Below, piece by piece: positions 1 to 11,140 of a DNA stretch of 64,000 bases. The first letter of the stretch is position 1, and every line of letters starts with the position of its first letter. The position numbers and the translations under genes are program-made. Source of the DNA: Hetaerina americana (Eukaryota; Arthropoda; Insecta; Odonata; Calopterygidae); NCBI GenBank assembly GCA_022747635.1, contig JAKTNV010000004.1, positions 17,608,969 to 17,672,968 of the forward strand, given 5' to 3'. The notes below the pieces were generated by a model. The model searched no databases. It was not told the DNA's origin and saw nothing but the letters and a program-made list of their open reading frames with translations.

Positions 1-597
1 ACACTGGCTTCCTGTGCTGGTCGTTGCACATTGCATTAGGGTATCCGGCCGGCTCTGTGGGGCGGCAGTGGCCCGATTCCCCTGGCGTGCTTCGGGCGCT
101 CCGTTATCTCCCAGTCCCTTGGTCTCCGTCCCCTCCCTCCTCCGCCCGTACCAACTACCCATGGCACTCTGCAGCGCTTCTGCCGTTATCACTTCTCATC
201 CTCCCTCCTCCCGTTCATATCTCTTCCTCCCATTGCTCCCTCCCGACTATTCACGAGGAAACGGGGCCTATCCTCCCCCGCTAGATGAAGACGCCCCGAC
301 GGAAGCACGTCCAATGTAACTTCCCTGGCCATGGCAGTGGGGCTGTGTGATATCAGGATATATCGATTGCATTATCTGTGTAATATTACATTTCAGTGTC
401 AATCCTCGGGAAAATGTGATGTAAATAAGGGTTCCGTAATTTTCAAAAGCATGTTTTCATAAAAGTCCCTCTATATAAAAAATGGCGAGGGAATGAGCTC
501 ATAGAGAGATTATATCAATCGATGTCAAGCTCATAAATATTTCTTAAAACTATTCGATATCGTCCATATGTAGTTGATTTGAGTGAAGTGGGCAATC
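1..597. other. Anonymous DNA with a pyrimidine-rich stretch
   Basis: No gene or repeat is recognised. Bases about 80-300 are rich in C and T on the plus strand, which opens several overlapping frames of proline/serine-rich low-complexity translation; I do not regard these as coding. The rest is AT-rich. Confidence 0.5.
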
Positions 598-652
598 TAC
601 ACCTGCATGATAGCCAGCAAGTCACCACTCGGGTGTGTGGCAGGGGTTCCAG
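598..652 (-). repeat. LINE-A 3' tail fragment
   Basis: Minus-strand copy of the short segment that follows the reverse-transcriptase remnant at 6718-7560. On the plus strand it reads CTACACCTGCATGATAG, then AAGTCACC and GGGTGTGTGGCAGGGG. The same block recurs at about a dozen places in the window, in both orientations, usually without any coding part, as expected for heavily 5'-truncated LINE insertions. Confidence 0.6.
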
Positions 653-1857
653 GTGTGCAAATCCATAAGCCGTAATAATGTTATCAAACACTTTGATTCT
701 CGTGCTAATCGATTGCCTATATTTTTATGTTAAAAGCGTTTTCACTAATTTCAGTAAATGTTGATGTATCAACCCTTGTGCTGTATTCAGTTATCATTGA
801 GCATTTTAGGCATTGTACAGTAAATGCCATCTCGTGGATTTTGTCAATCATTTCGAAGGAAGTCACTTCCACTAGACGTCACGGACGATGTTCATCATTT
901 GTGGATGTACGGCCTCGTTTAAAATCATTTACCCTATTGTAAAGAGTCGCAAGCACAGGAGCAGACGTGCTATGAACTTCATCAAACTCTGGTTTGATCT
1001 CTTTCGGTTTTAAGCCATTTACATACGAGAAGAAGTGTTTAATCACCGCATGAAACTCAAGGTTTTCCCATTTTTCTAATTGAACCGAATGAAATGTTTT
1101 GAGATTCAATCGACTATGAAAATGAAACCACTCGATGGATATAGCTGAAACTTTAACAGCGTCTAACGAGAGAAGAGGTTTACTAAAGGCAAGCTCTCTT
1201 ATGATACTACGAGCGCCATCTCTTTTATTTTCTAAGGAGTTATTGAACTACCCACATATGAAAGCGGAACTTTACCCCCGCCAGGACGCAACCATCTACC
1301 CTCAAGTTTTTTCTGATAGGTGAGGACTCACTCATCTGAGTATTTCGAAGAGGCATTAATTACTTGGGCTTGGAACGGGAAACCGAGACCAGCCGGCCAG
1401 CTGTAGACCGCTCTTCCACATCACGCTGTTGTCGTCCTGTTTATCAGATCGCTATTGCAACCCCGATTCTCATTAAAATGCCGATGCCAACCACGTCGGC
1501 GTTCCTCCAGTTTAACTTTAAACTTTTTGTCTGCGAGTAAAGTCATTTCTGGTGTCGTTAGGATATGCTGGTAAACTCCGTACATCACTCAGCTTTGTCA
1601 TCGTTCTTTGGAGAGTCGCGCAATACGATTTTGCATGATACCTCAAGGAGGTGGGGGCGTTATTAATTACATCCATATCGTTTCCTTCCATAGTTTCTTT
1701 AACTAAGGGCGCAGTGAGCCATTATGACTGAGATGTGCCTAAGATCTGCCTTTCTCCATTCCACATATGATGATTCTATTTCAAATGGTTCAATATGCCC
1801 GATGGTTTCAGGCTCACCTACAAGTTTGATGTGCATGTAAGTCCACGATCATGAAAT
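653..1857. other. No feature recognised
   Basis: Mixed-composition DNA. Open frames are 76 codons or fewer and none resembles a known family. No palindrome or recognisable repeat was seen. Confidence 0.5.
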
Positions 1858-2076
1858 AAGGAATACTCTCGTTTAAATGAATATACTTTGTAACTTCCAC
1901 ACAATTTTTATTCGTACTACCGGTTTCAACGCAACGGCGTCATCATCAGGTCAACGTTGCGTTGAAACCGGTAGTACGAATAAAAATTGTGTGGAAGTTA
2001 CAAAGTATATTCATTTAAACGAACATGAACCTCCACAAAGTTGAGCCCGAGACCATAGAATTCAAGGAATACTCTC
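1858..2076. mobile_element. Palindromic insertion with 68-bp perfect arms and 13-bp flanking direct repeat (PLE-like)
   Basis: Bases 1869-1936 and 1955-2022 are perfect reverse complements, 68 bp each, separated by 18 bases. The direct repeat AAGGAATACTCTC occurs at 1858-1870 and again at 2064-2076, so the insert proper is about 1871-2063 and the repeat is a likely target-site duplication. The minus strand of the centre reads CTGATGA (1949-1943), a short hairpin, then GAAA (1927-1924) followed by CCGGTA. That is the layout of a hammerhead ribozyme core with a 3-bp, loop-free stem III. Penelope-like retroelements are known for inverted terminal repeats, variable target duplications and hammerhead motifs. 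No PLE reverse transcriptase is present. A foldback DNA element is the main alternative. Confidence 0.6.
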
Positions 2077-2215
2077 TATTTTATCACTAAATTTTATTAG
2101 GGTACGACTCGTTTCAGCGCATCGGTCGTATCACAAGATACCTTCAGGTACCTGATGATGAAGGCGGTGCGTTGAAACTAGTCTTACCTTAATAAAACTT
2201 AGTGGACGAATATTC
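2066..2215. mobile_element. Second, diverged palindrome of the same type with hammerhead-like cores on both strands
   Basis: Imperfect inverted repeat: CACTAAATTTTATTAGGGTA on the left pairs with TACCTTAATAAAACTTAGTG on the right. Plus strand: CTGATGA at 2152-2158, GAAA at 2174-2177, and the canonical cleavage triplet GTC at 2181-2183; GGTA (2147-2150) can pair with TACC (2185-2188) as stem I. Minus strand: CTGAAGG (2147-2141, final base changed), GAAAC (2115-2111), GTC (2108-2106), with GGTAC before the core and GTACC after the cleavage triplet forming a perfect 5-bp stem I. Its left outer end shares GGAATACTCTC with the direct repeat flanking the first palindrome, so the first may have inserted into the edge of this one. 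Confidence 0.5.
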
Positions 2216-2815
2216 ACGGTACAATGTGGTTTATTTAATTGTCGATTAACTTGAGTCAGACTTTGGTGGAAAGGTGTTTTCTAATGTATCATTCTCAATT
2301 ACAAGGAGGCAGTTTGCGTTTTTGGATGATATTTGAATGGATAACCACGGACGTCATTATGGTTGGCTTTGACTAAAAATTCTGGATGATACTTGTCAAG
2401 ATTTCTGAACGATTATAATAACCGTCTCAGTTTTCAGAACGTCATATGATTTTTCACAATGCTTAATCGGATACCCGAGTTTTACGTTATCCCTGTTCGT
2501 AAGATTTTGATGACCAGTGGCTCGTCGGATTCCCTGGGATTTAATCGCCTTCTTCGTGTTCGTTTCCGGCGTGACAAAAACCTAGAAGTGCTCCGTGAAC
2601 AAGCGATTTATCCTGAGTGCACGAACGGACGAACTAGAGAGAGAGGAAGAGAGAGAGAGAGTGTCAAGTAAAGCCTCTAGGGCGAAGTAGAAATTGGAAA
2701 CCTTGCCGGAAATTAGGTCCAGGTCGAAGTGGAATGTTGGGCTCTTCTTTGGCTCTGTGCTCATTTTAAAGTACTATGTTTCCAGCAGCAGCTTTCGCGC
2801 CGTCTTGCGAGGTAT
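2216..2815. other. No gene seen; short GA-rich microsatellite
   Basis: AT-rich DNA without recognisable repeats except a run of GA dinucleotides with interruptions at about 2634-2663. Confidence 0.5.
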
Positions 2816-3130
2816 TATGCAGATGCCGAGGTAAAAGGCGGTGTCAGATTTTTCAGTAATGGTCATCTGTCACTTTATAAGAAATAAATCAAACTGCAGA
2901 GCGTTATATAACAATCTCAGTAATATTAGTGGCCAGTGTAAAGAGTGGGGTCTCCAATTAAATCTGAAAAAATGTGCTGTGGTTAAAGTCTGGGTAAAGA
3001 TATCCTCAAGCCATTATACCTACAGACTCCTGGGATTTGAAATAAGAATGGAAGAACTGGTAAAGGACCTAGGAGTCGTCCATAGGGGATGCTATCGTCT
3101 CCCACTAAGACTGGCTATCTCCAGGTTTGA
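2816..3130 (+). pseudogene. Non-LTR retrotransposon (LINE-A type) reverse-transcriptase remnant
   Basis: The plus strand encodes YADA at 2816-2827, a possible relic of the YADD catalytic box. It continues in broken frames with ALYNNLSNISGQCKEWGL and QLNLKKCAVV, then EIRMEELVKDLGVV, ending near 3105. This order (a short helix, WC.eWgL.LN..KC, then a K.LGV block) is the stretch directly downstream of the catalytic aspartates in CR1/jockey-like LINE reverse transcriptases. Frames shift and both ends are lost, so it is a dead fragment of about 300 bp. The assignment to non-LTR RT is fairly secure; the exact clade is not. Confidence 0.7.
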
Positions 3131-3297
3131 CGTCATTTGGTGAAGTGTTTATTTGGTACCTACTGTATTAGGAAGCGAACTTTTTCCGTAATTGCAGGGA
3201 GCACCCTGCAGTTTTCCGTGTTTCAATTTTATCTGATGACATAGTTTTCAAGTAAATATTTATATGCTTGAAAATGTCTTTGAATTTATATTGCTTC

Positions 3298-3421
3298 ATT
3301 ACAGGGAAAGGAACTGCCCCTTCCCCCCTACCCTCAATGTCACACGCCGTTGGGCTTAGTACTGGGTTTTCGCTACCATCATCTACCAAAGCGACCTTAT
3401 GGTTGATTACTGTGTTATTGC
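3298..3421 (+). repeat. SINE-1 copy, 3' part only
   Basis: Shares ACAGGGAAAGGAACTG, CACACGCCGT, GGGCTTAGTACTGGGT and a GATTACTGTG end with the fuller copy at 39371-39645 and the 3' copy at 55034-55202. The tRNA-like head is missing here. Confidence 0.75.
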
Positions 3422-4202
3422 TTCAGTATTTATTTTTCTTGTTGCTTCTTGATCAGGTTGTATCAGGCTGAGAGGAATATAATCTTTCACAATAGCCTTT
3501 AAAATGAGTTTATTTTAATATATTCTAAAATAAATAATATTAGAAAAGCATTTACATAGTCAAGTGATAAAACTTTCTTTGTTTTCCCAATTACATTGAT
3601 GAAACAAGTTTGATTGTCAGTGGAATGAGTTCATTTGGATATGGAATTGAATCCACTGTATGGGATGGTGTTACCCGTGGTACAATTCTGAGACCACGTG
3701 GCCTTAAGTAAATAGTTATGAAATAATATGTTGATGACTTTCAAGCGAATATAATTTTGAACGCATTGTAAGCATGTGGTTAATGATGAGGAAAATGTTT
3801 CGGGTCTTCGAAATAAAAGACGTTCACTAGAGGCAATAGAAAGGAAATTACATATACTACGGCAAGAGACTTTTCATTTGCAACTGGTAGATGTCTAAAT
3901 TAACTTTCCGCCTGGCTCGTGATGCTTATCTTGTAAGTACAGAGCTTGACTTTTCCGTCATTTCACTGATGACATAGTAATTTTTTCCGAGTTTAGGTGT
4001 GGATTTAGTCTCTATTTCCATTCAGAACCAGTATTTGGTTTGATTTCTGAGGCTTTCACTTCTTTACCCTTTGTGGTTGCGACTTTCTTCGGTAATTTGT
4101 AGTTGACGTATGAAAATGGGCAGATAGAAATTACGTGTGAGAAAGTTTTTCGGCGGGATTCCACTCGTATGTGGAAGTAGTAGAATGAATGGTGACCTAA
4201 CA
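3422..4202. other. No feature recognised
   Basis: AT-rich DNA with no open frame over 70 codons and no repeat that I could match elsewhere in the window. Confidence 0.5.
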
Positions 4203-4240
4203 CGTCCTGCCACACGTCCTTGCGATGGCTTTCAAGTTAG
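4203..4240 (+). repeat. LINE-A 3' tail fragment
   Basis: Reads CGTCCTGCCACACGTCCTTG then GGCTTTCAAG, a diverged plus-strand copy of the LINE-A tail. It directly abuts a SINE-2 copy. Confidence 0.45.
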
Positions 4241-4375
4241 CGTATAGATTCAGATAAGTGCTCTCCATGTAGTCCAAGAGGGATCGCGACACAAATTTTA
4301 CCAACCCCGCGATTCAAACCCGAGCCCACGGGGTGAGAAGTCAGTACTCTAGCTACTCCACCAACCCACCTTGCC
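4240..4375 (-). repeat. SINE-2 copy (tRNA-derived), minus strand
   Basis: The reverse complement has an A-box-like TGGAGTAGCTAGAGTACTG and a B-box-like GGGTTTGAATCGC about 35 bases on, then TGTCGCGATCCC and CATGGAGAGCACTT. The copy at 27846-28182 has the matching order: GGGTTTGAATCTCGG, GATCGCGATCCC, TATGTGGAGAACCTT. The 3' half of the element is absent. Confidence 0.7.
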
Positions 4376-6715
4376 CTAAAGACTGATTCAGAAGCCATTT
4401 TATCTTTTGATCACTTGTTTAGTTTCGATTTATGGGTAATTAGTAACTTGTACCTTTCTGTCAGCTTGTACTAGCAAAATAAAGTAAGGCTTTGTGAAAT
4501 GTACGTGGTTTCTTGATCGGAGAACGATTTGAATAGTCGTGATAGGCTTTCAGGTTGCGGTTTGTATATTGAAAGGCCAGCAAGACTTCGGCGTGTGCAT
4601 GTTCTTCGAGTTCGTCGGAAGAACATTATCAGTGTAGCAAGCGGACCATCGTTCGTTTATTTAATCAATCATAACCACGGGCACCGCTTCGCATGGTGTG
4701 CTCCAATGTTTTTCCCCTCGGTGGTGCACGCGTCTCCGTGTGCTTCGACATTTTATCGACTCTCACATGAACCAGTTCCCTCCGTCCGTTCTCGAGGAAA
4801 CCGGTTCAGTTTTTCATGACTCGGTTTTATTCTTGGGACTGACCTTTGATAAGTAATTGTTGTGGAAACGGATGTTATGGCGGTTCTGCGAAACCGATTC
4901 GTCGTCTCTGTGTAGTATACCCTTCAGGATGTGGTGATAAGGATTCGCCTAATGAAATAACTTCGTGCTTGGTGTGGTCCATGCCATTTGAGGAGCACAC
5001 CACTGAAGTTACTTCGGTTGTATCATTTTCCAAAAAAAAAACTCATAGTGAGGCGTTATTTTTATTTCCTCGACATCCATTTTTGTTGTGATCGAGAGTG
5101 AAGAGGTGAATGAGTCACCAGTTACCAAGTAATCTATTGAAATAGATTGGAGTTTTCGCAAAATTCTAGATTCTAACAGTAATTTATGATGCCTGCATTT
5201 CATTCAGGGGTTTTACACTAGCCTGTTGTCTTTATGAAATGAAAATAGTCTCCAATTGCATCGCTTTCCGTAGACCTAACCACGACATTTTTGATTGGTT
5301 AAAGTCAGTATCCCACATCGACATACATTGTATATTTGTATTTATTTTTTCAAAACTGCTTTTTAAGTTCCAGGAAATGAATTGTATTCGCACATTTTTC
5401 ACCTTAGAATAATCAGTTATAATACTTTGCATTCTGAAAATCAATCTTTCACATTCAAATGGTTTTGGAAAATGTTTTTTTTTTAATGGCTCCCTGTATT
5501 AGTAGAATATAGTAGAGTGTCTCTCGTGAGTCAGTATTCTTACCGTCCCACTTCCTGACTGTATGCGCGAGTAATAGAGAGACGCAAAATAATTTTCGAT
5601 TGTCTTCCATTTTAAACTAAAATTTGCGTTAAATCCCGATTGCGTGCGATATCACATGGACCCTTAATTACCTCGACCAAACTCAATCGTCCGAGAATGC
5701 ATAAGAGCCTTATCGGTTGATTTTGTGTTCACAACCCCTCGGTTTTGGATCGCATCTGATGGATGTAAAATTGGGGAGTGGAGCCGCCTTCGTGCTAACT
5801 TCCTCATAAACTCTACCGAATAAAACCTGTTTGCTTCGTCCTTGGGCGCGAGAGGAGAACTCTTTTGGGGGATTTTTTTTCAGAGTTCCATGTTGTAGGT
5901 ATCGTTGCATCATTATTTAGTTTCGCTGTTCTTCGATATTGCAATGAGATGGTGTTGGTTTCTGAATAAAATTCATCGTTAGGTGGCTAGTTACCGTCCA
6001 AGGGAACTATCACGCAACTGCGATCCTATCATCATGAGCACCCAAGATTCGAAGCTTTTCACCCACTGATTGGTGTGTATTCGTTCGATATTAGTGTTTG
6101 TACCAATTGAAAAAATTTTAAGTCCTTTATATTTGTCATACATTAAGTTGTTATAGTTTGGAAACTTTGATATTGTGCCACTCAAAAATTATATTAATCT
6201 ACTTCAAAACTAGAGTCAGTGCATTGCTTTAGAAATTATTTCATTGATAATGCTTTTTAGTAAAAAGTGGTCCTTTCTACTAATTCTGACTCCGAGGGGT
6301 AATATTAGCCTTGCATTACATAAGTAGGCGATACCACAAGGAAAAAGCAAGCGCACTCGACTGGCGAGCGGTCTGATATGATGAATCGTTTTTCCATCGA
6401 ACAAAATTCGAGACCATAGCAGTTGGAGGCATCGCACTCGGTAATTCGAGCATCCCAGAAGTAAAATTATACGGAATACCAATAATTACCCTGTACGAGT
6501 GCACCATTTTCTGATGGCTGGTGGCCTAAAACACCCCTGCTCCGCGTCATCTCGGCGGCTGGTTGTAGAGGTACTGGTGGCTTGCTTTCAAGGTATTATG
6601 CACACTTTTTATCTGCGTCTACTAGTATACTTGTATAGTTGCTAGTTCGATCGTGAGATATGTCGATAGTCAGGAGTTATTTATGAGAAACAAGCACGGT
6701 TTCCGAAAGGGTAGA
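4376..6715. other. No gene recognised
   Basis: About 2.3 kb of anonymous DNA. Open frames reach 96 codons (4529-4819) but have no recognisable domain. A perfect 8-bp hairpin AATCTATT-GA-AATAGATT lies near 5129-5146. Confidence 0.5.
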
Positions 6716-6717
6716 TT

Positions 6718-7560
6718 CTGCTAGACTCAACTTGCGCTTTTTGTTCAGGATATTATTGATTTCGGAGAGGGCAATGTCCCGATGGACGCGGAAGACGTTG
6801 ATGCTATACAATACTGGTGCGATACTTGGCAATTAGAATTAAATTAAAAAGAGTGCGTAGACAAACATTTTTGGAAAAAGAGCAATTCCCATCCGAACGC
6901 CTGCTACATTGGGAACATCGAAATAGAATGTGTAGACTCAATTAAATACCTGGGCGTCACCTTCACTCACGATATCTCCTGGGTGAAACACGTACGGGGA
7001 CCATGTAGATAATCTAATAAAAAATTAGGATGTATTAGAAGAGTATTGGGTAAATGTGATGAAAAGGTTAAAGAGAAATGTTATCTGTCGTTGGTTAGGC
7101 CTCATTTAGAATATGCTGCTTGTACGTATATGGGATCCTCACGAATTTGGATTGATTTCCGTATTGGCCTAGGTTTGTAAAATGTTGTTATGATGAACTT
7201 AGTAGCATATCGAAAATATTAGATGAACTAGGCTGGGAATCACTCACAGAGCGAAGGTTAAATTACGAATTACATCTCTTGCATAAATTGCATGGATGTC
7301 TCTTCAGCACTGATGTTGAAAATATGTTAGTACCCCCATCGTGCTACGGTAGGAGAATTAATGTCAATAAAATTAGAGAGATTAAGTATAGAACCGAGAG
7401 ATTTAAGATGTAATTTTTTCCACGAACAATAGGAGATCAAACTAACATTGTCTGACCGCGGCAGGGGTCATATTCGGGTCCAAATCAGTCTGTTTTGTAT
7501 TCACCCCCTGCCACACACCCTAGCGGTGGCGTGCAGGGTGCTAAAATACCTAAAATATAT
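6718..7560 (+). pseudogene. LINE-A retrotransposon remnant: reverse-transcriptase C-terminal half plus 3' tail
   Basis: In shifting plus-strand frames the translation reads DAIQYWCDTWQLELN, IECVDSIKYLGVTFTHDISW, KLGCIRRVLGK, SLVRPHLEYAAC, ILDELGWESLTERRLNYEL and CYGRRINVNKIREIKYRTER, then FFPRTIGDQ. This is the classic order of the thumb and C-terminal part of CR1/jockey-like non-LTR reverse transcriptases, ending in the FFPRTI..WN-type motif. An internal deletion joins QLALFVQDIIDF straight to the DA.D.D..QYWC block, so the catalytic palm is missing. Several stops and frameshifts make it non-functional. The following noncoding tail, CCCCTGCCACACACCCTAGC then GGTGGCGTGCAGGGTGC (7503-7541), defines the tail seen at many other places in the window. 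Confidence 0.8.
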
Positions 7561-9439
7561 CTGGAAGAGCAGAAAGTAAAGCATTCTACACACCGGTGGG
7601 AATTATTAGAAATGGTTTCGAGCTCCCATCTAGACATTCCCATACATCCGTACCCTCATTCCAGGAAGCAAATTTTGTGTCTCCGGTGAAGGAATTTTGC
7701 GGCAGAGCATAGAGCATCCCAATTTATACCTCGTAGAAATCCGGTGCGGGAGGAGAGAGGATGATCCTATCCTCATTCTGCATCACTATTCGTTGATGCT
7801 GGATGATCCCAGTAACGTCAATATAATTAAAAACCCGCTCGTGAGTGATGGCCGAGAGAATCTACATCTCACGCTGTAATTCGCCACGAAGGTGTGTGGC
7901 TCGAAGTATTATATCATCAGCCATTATTACCTAGTGTAATTTATAATTATTGATGTGTCTTGAGGTTTTATTATCATGAAGTTCGAGTTGTAATGCTTGT
8001 CTTTTTCTGTTGTTGTTGCCGCATCGTGCTAGAAGAAAAGGATTAGTATAAATGTAATAAATTTACTGGAGAATGTAAAAGTTGTGTTTTCAGTAGTTTC
8101 CAAGAGAGGCACTTCAATAAAAACGTGACGATATCCGTTCTTTCTTAACGGTTCATCACGAAATGACGGATTAAATCGGTGTGTAATGTTCTTCATCCAT
8201 TTAACGATAAGGAATAATTTTCAATGTAGAAAGATTTCAAAACGGTTTCGCCATTCAAGCACTTGTTAAAAATACTGATCTTAAATATTTACAAGTGACT
8301 AAGTGGCCTTAAGGATAAAGAAAAATTTACTCAAATTTTGAGAGCATTTAAAGAGTTAAAGCAAAATTCTAATGATGACTTGAAGAAAAACTCGTTGAAT
8401 ATCGGGAAAAAAGGAAAAAGATCATGCGCTAAGCCTCACATACCTTTAAGAGTTAAATCCATGCGAATAATTGGACGTTAACCCAGTATAATTTTGGTTT
8501 TATGTCTGGAAAGACAAAGGAAGCGCCCAACGAAACATTATCTAAAGGCGGAAAGCGGTGGCAATGTTACAGGCAGCGTAAAGTGTTTGTGCGTGCACAT
8601 TGTTTTGGGTTTTCTCTTGAAAAACTTCCTTATACGTCCTTATCAAGGATTTTAAGTTGTATTTTTTTCTTTCCCCTCTCCCCTTAAATTCCCTCCCTCT
8701 CCCTCGTCCCTTATCCTATCCATCTAGTGCTTGCACCTTCTGCCACACGCCTCTTTGGTGGATTGCCGGGTATTTAAAAAAATGTACATGAGCCGAATGG
8801 TACATTAAAGAGAAACTGATGATTTAATCAATTAGAGCGTTATGCATATAGGCTCGTGTGTTTGTCTGTGTAAATACATGCATGAACTAATAGTTCTGCA
8901 TGTATTGCCAGTGCCATATCACTCCCCGCCACATCCCCTTGTAGTAGATCACGGGGTATTGAATGGATGTGATATCTGTCATTCTTTAGAATGACTAGTA
9001 ACAACTACTTCTCGGGACTAGGATTATTCTTGAAGGCTCCTGGTCATTTCAAAAAGAAAGAAAGCCTTCGCCGCAAACAATCCTGTAACATTCATCTACA
9101 CAGTCCACGTCAACACAATACTCCTCGAGTCGCTGCAAGGGCGTAGGGCGATTTCTTAACATAATATATGAGCTAATATGCCTCCTTGTATAGCTGGGTC
9201 CCCAACATTCCCCACCACATGCTCTTGGACGGATTGTGGGAGAGTGTTAATGTAGCTGAACATTTTCCTGCCACTCGTATGAGACGGTGCTTCTGAAAAC
9301 CTACACGTACATACACACAATGGGCATGATGCTTTACACGAAAGGGCATGTGGTCGGGGCTACATTCCCCGGAAAATAGAATGCAACTACATCCCAAAAC
9401 AACAAAAATGCTAATGCACACCCACACGTATGTATATAC

Positions 9440-9440
<1 letters not shown>
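7561..9440. other. AT-rich spacer with LINE-A tail fragments
   Basis: No gene. Tail-like segments in plus orientation occur at about 8739-8780 (CTGCCACACGCCTC), 8921-8975 (CCCCGCCACATCCC) and, weaker, 9196-9255. A 10-bp palindrome AATACATGCA ... TGCATGTATT lies at about 8871-8905. Confidence 0.45.

Positions 9441-9515
<75 letters not shown>
9441..9515. repeat. TA dinucleotide microsatellite
   Basis: Uninterrupted TA alternation for 75 bases, ending in TATGCATGCATA. The long Tyr-Ile frames on both strands are artefacts of this repeat. Confidence 0.97.
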
Positions 9516-9518
<3 letters not shown>

Positions 9519-9952
9519 TGCATAACTTTTTGTAACTAAAGCATGTACAAATGCATATAAAAGCAAATAATATACACAAGAACATACGCGTACAATTGTG
9601 TTAGATATCGGCGCAGCGTTAAATTAGTTCCCGCTCGTAATAAGTTTGACTTCGATTTTGTTTCTATTATGATTCCAGATCGTCTAATTAAAAAGCGAAT
9701 ATTAATATTTATCTGTGCTGGAGTCTTGTCTCCCTTATCTTATCTTTGTGGCCTAAACCCCAGATAATGTGGTGACATAATAATTCCTTTGAGTCATAGT
9801 TAAACTCGTGTGTTACGAACCTTTCTAAAAACAGTCCTCCTTGATCTTTTCGCATCTCAAGCGTGCCCCAGTCTTATTCCTCTGAAAGGCTTGTCACGCT
9901 AGTTTCATCGTAACAATTTTTATTAAAGAATCTAGTGGATATTCTCTTACCT
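9516..9952. other. No feature recognised
   Basis: AT-rich DNA with no open frame or repeat I can name. Confidence 0.5.
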
Positions 9953-10175
9953 TTATCTAATTATTTTATCAACGATTTCTCCCAAGGATCGCAATACTTG
10001 AACGTATTCCAGATGAGGCTTAACTAAAGCGTAATGAGACATCTCTTTAACTTCATTGCATTTCCCTATCACCCGCCAAATTAAGCCTAGTTTCTTTAAG
10101 GTGGAGCCGCATATTCGACATCTACATGAATACCCCGCGATCCACCACAAAGATGTTGGGCAGGGATTGCAAACA
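9953..10175 (-). pseudogene. LINE-A reverse-transcriptase fragment fused to a LINE-A tail, minus strand
   Basis: The minus strand encodes LKKLGLIWRVIGKCNE followed by SHYALVKPHLEYVQVL, matching KLGCIRRVLGK and SLVRPHLEYAAC of the remnant at 6718-7560. The protein then ends abruptly. Immediately upstream on the same strand (plus 10115-10175) is a LINE-A tail (CATCTACATGAATACC on plus, with GGGCAGGGATT), so a tail precedes a coding fragment. That order implies two adjacent truncated insertions or a rearrangement. Confidence 0.65.
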
Positions 10176-11140
10176 CCGAGTGGGGTGGGGCAGGGATAAG
10201 AGAGGGGAAGTGTGTTAAAATGATTAGGAAAAAAGAAAAAACATCCACTACAAAAACTCGAAAAAACGAGAAAATCTATATGTATACGTTTATGCCTGCG
10301 GAATACTTAGTTCCAAACAAGTGTTAATTCGCCCCCTGTAAAAGTTCTTTGGTATGCGAAAAATGAGGGAATAAAAATGAACCACAACCCCTTATACGAT
10401 AGACCTGCGCCATAACAAGACTAGTCATGCAGAATAGGAAAGTAAGAAAGGCAAAGTTCATTTAATAAAATCCTGTCTTCTGATGTGTGTACCCAATGAA
10501 AGGCATCGTGTTAGGACTACCCCTTAAATGTATAGCTTGTTCTGGGATATTTGATTCTGAATCCTCTATTGTATAATTTATGTCATGCTCGTCATTTCTT
10601 TCGCTCAAATGTTTCAAAACTGCATGTAATGGATGCTGTAATTACATCACACTCAGTAATCCTCTCCTGACGTATGTCGGGCAGCAATGTCGGCAGTTGG
10701 GCTCTCCTTTTAGCCATCCAATGCATATGTAGCTACATATTAATTCCATGTTTACATTTTCTGAGAACTCAAACTGAAAAATGTTGTCGTCGGATTAATA
10801 TTAAATATATGAATACGGCGAAGTCCTGCCTTTCAAATGATAATGGTAACTCCTGGAGCCTTGATGAACTTGAACTCGTTGATCCTGTCTTCTCCCTAAG
10901 ATCGTAGACGCCCCCTTGCCCTACATTCACAAATATGAGGTCGAAAGGGCTGAAGGGACATTGAATGTCAACGCACTCTCTTGTTTAGGGAAGGAAATCC
11001 GTCGCGGTCATAGTCTCGGTCACGCCTTTTTTTGTGTGGACCGTCCTTAAAATGTCCCAACGATTGAGTACTTTTTACTCCATACGCCACACGGCCAAGC
11101 CCACGGGCAAAATTTAATCTTCGACACAATGAAATGCACC
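10176..11140. other. No feature recognised
   Basis: Anonymous DNA. A 77-codon frame at 10674-10907 has no recognisable domain. Confidence 0.5.
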
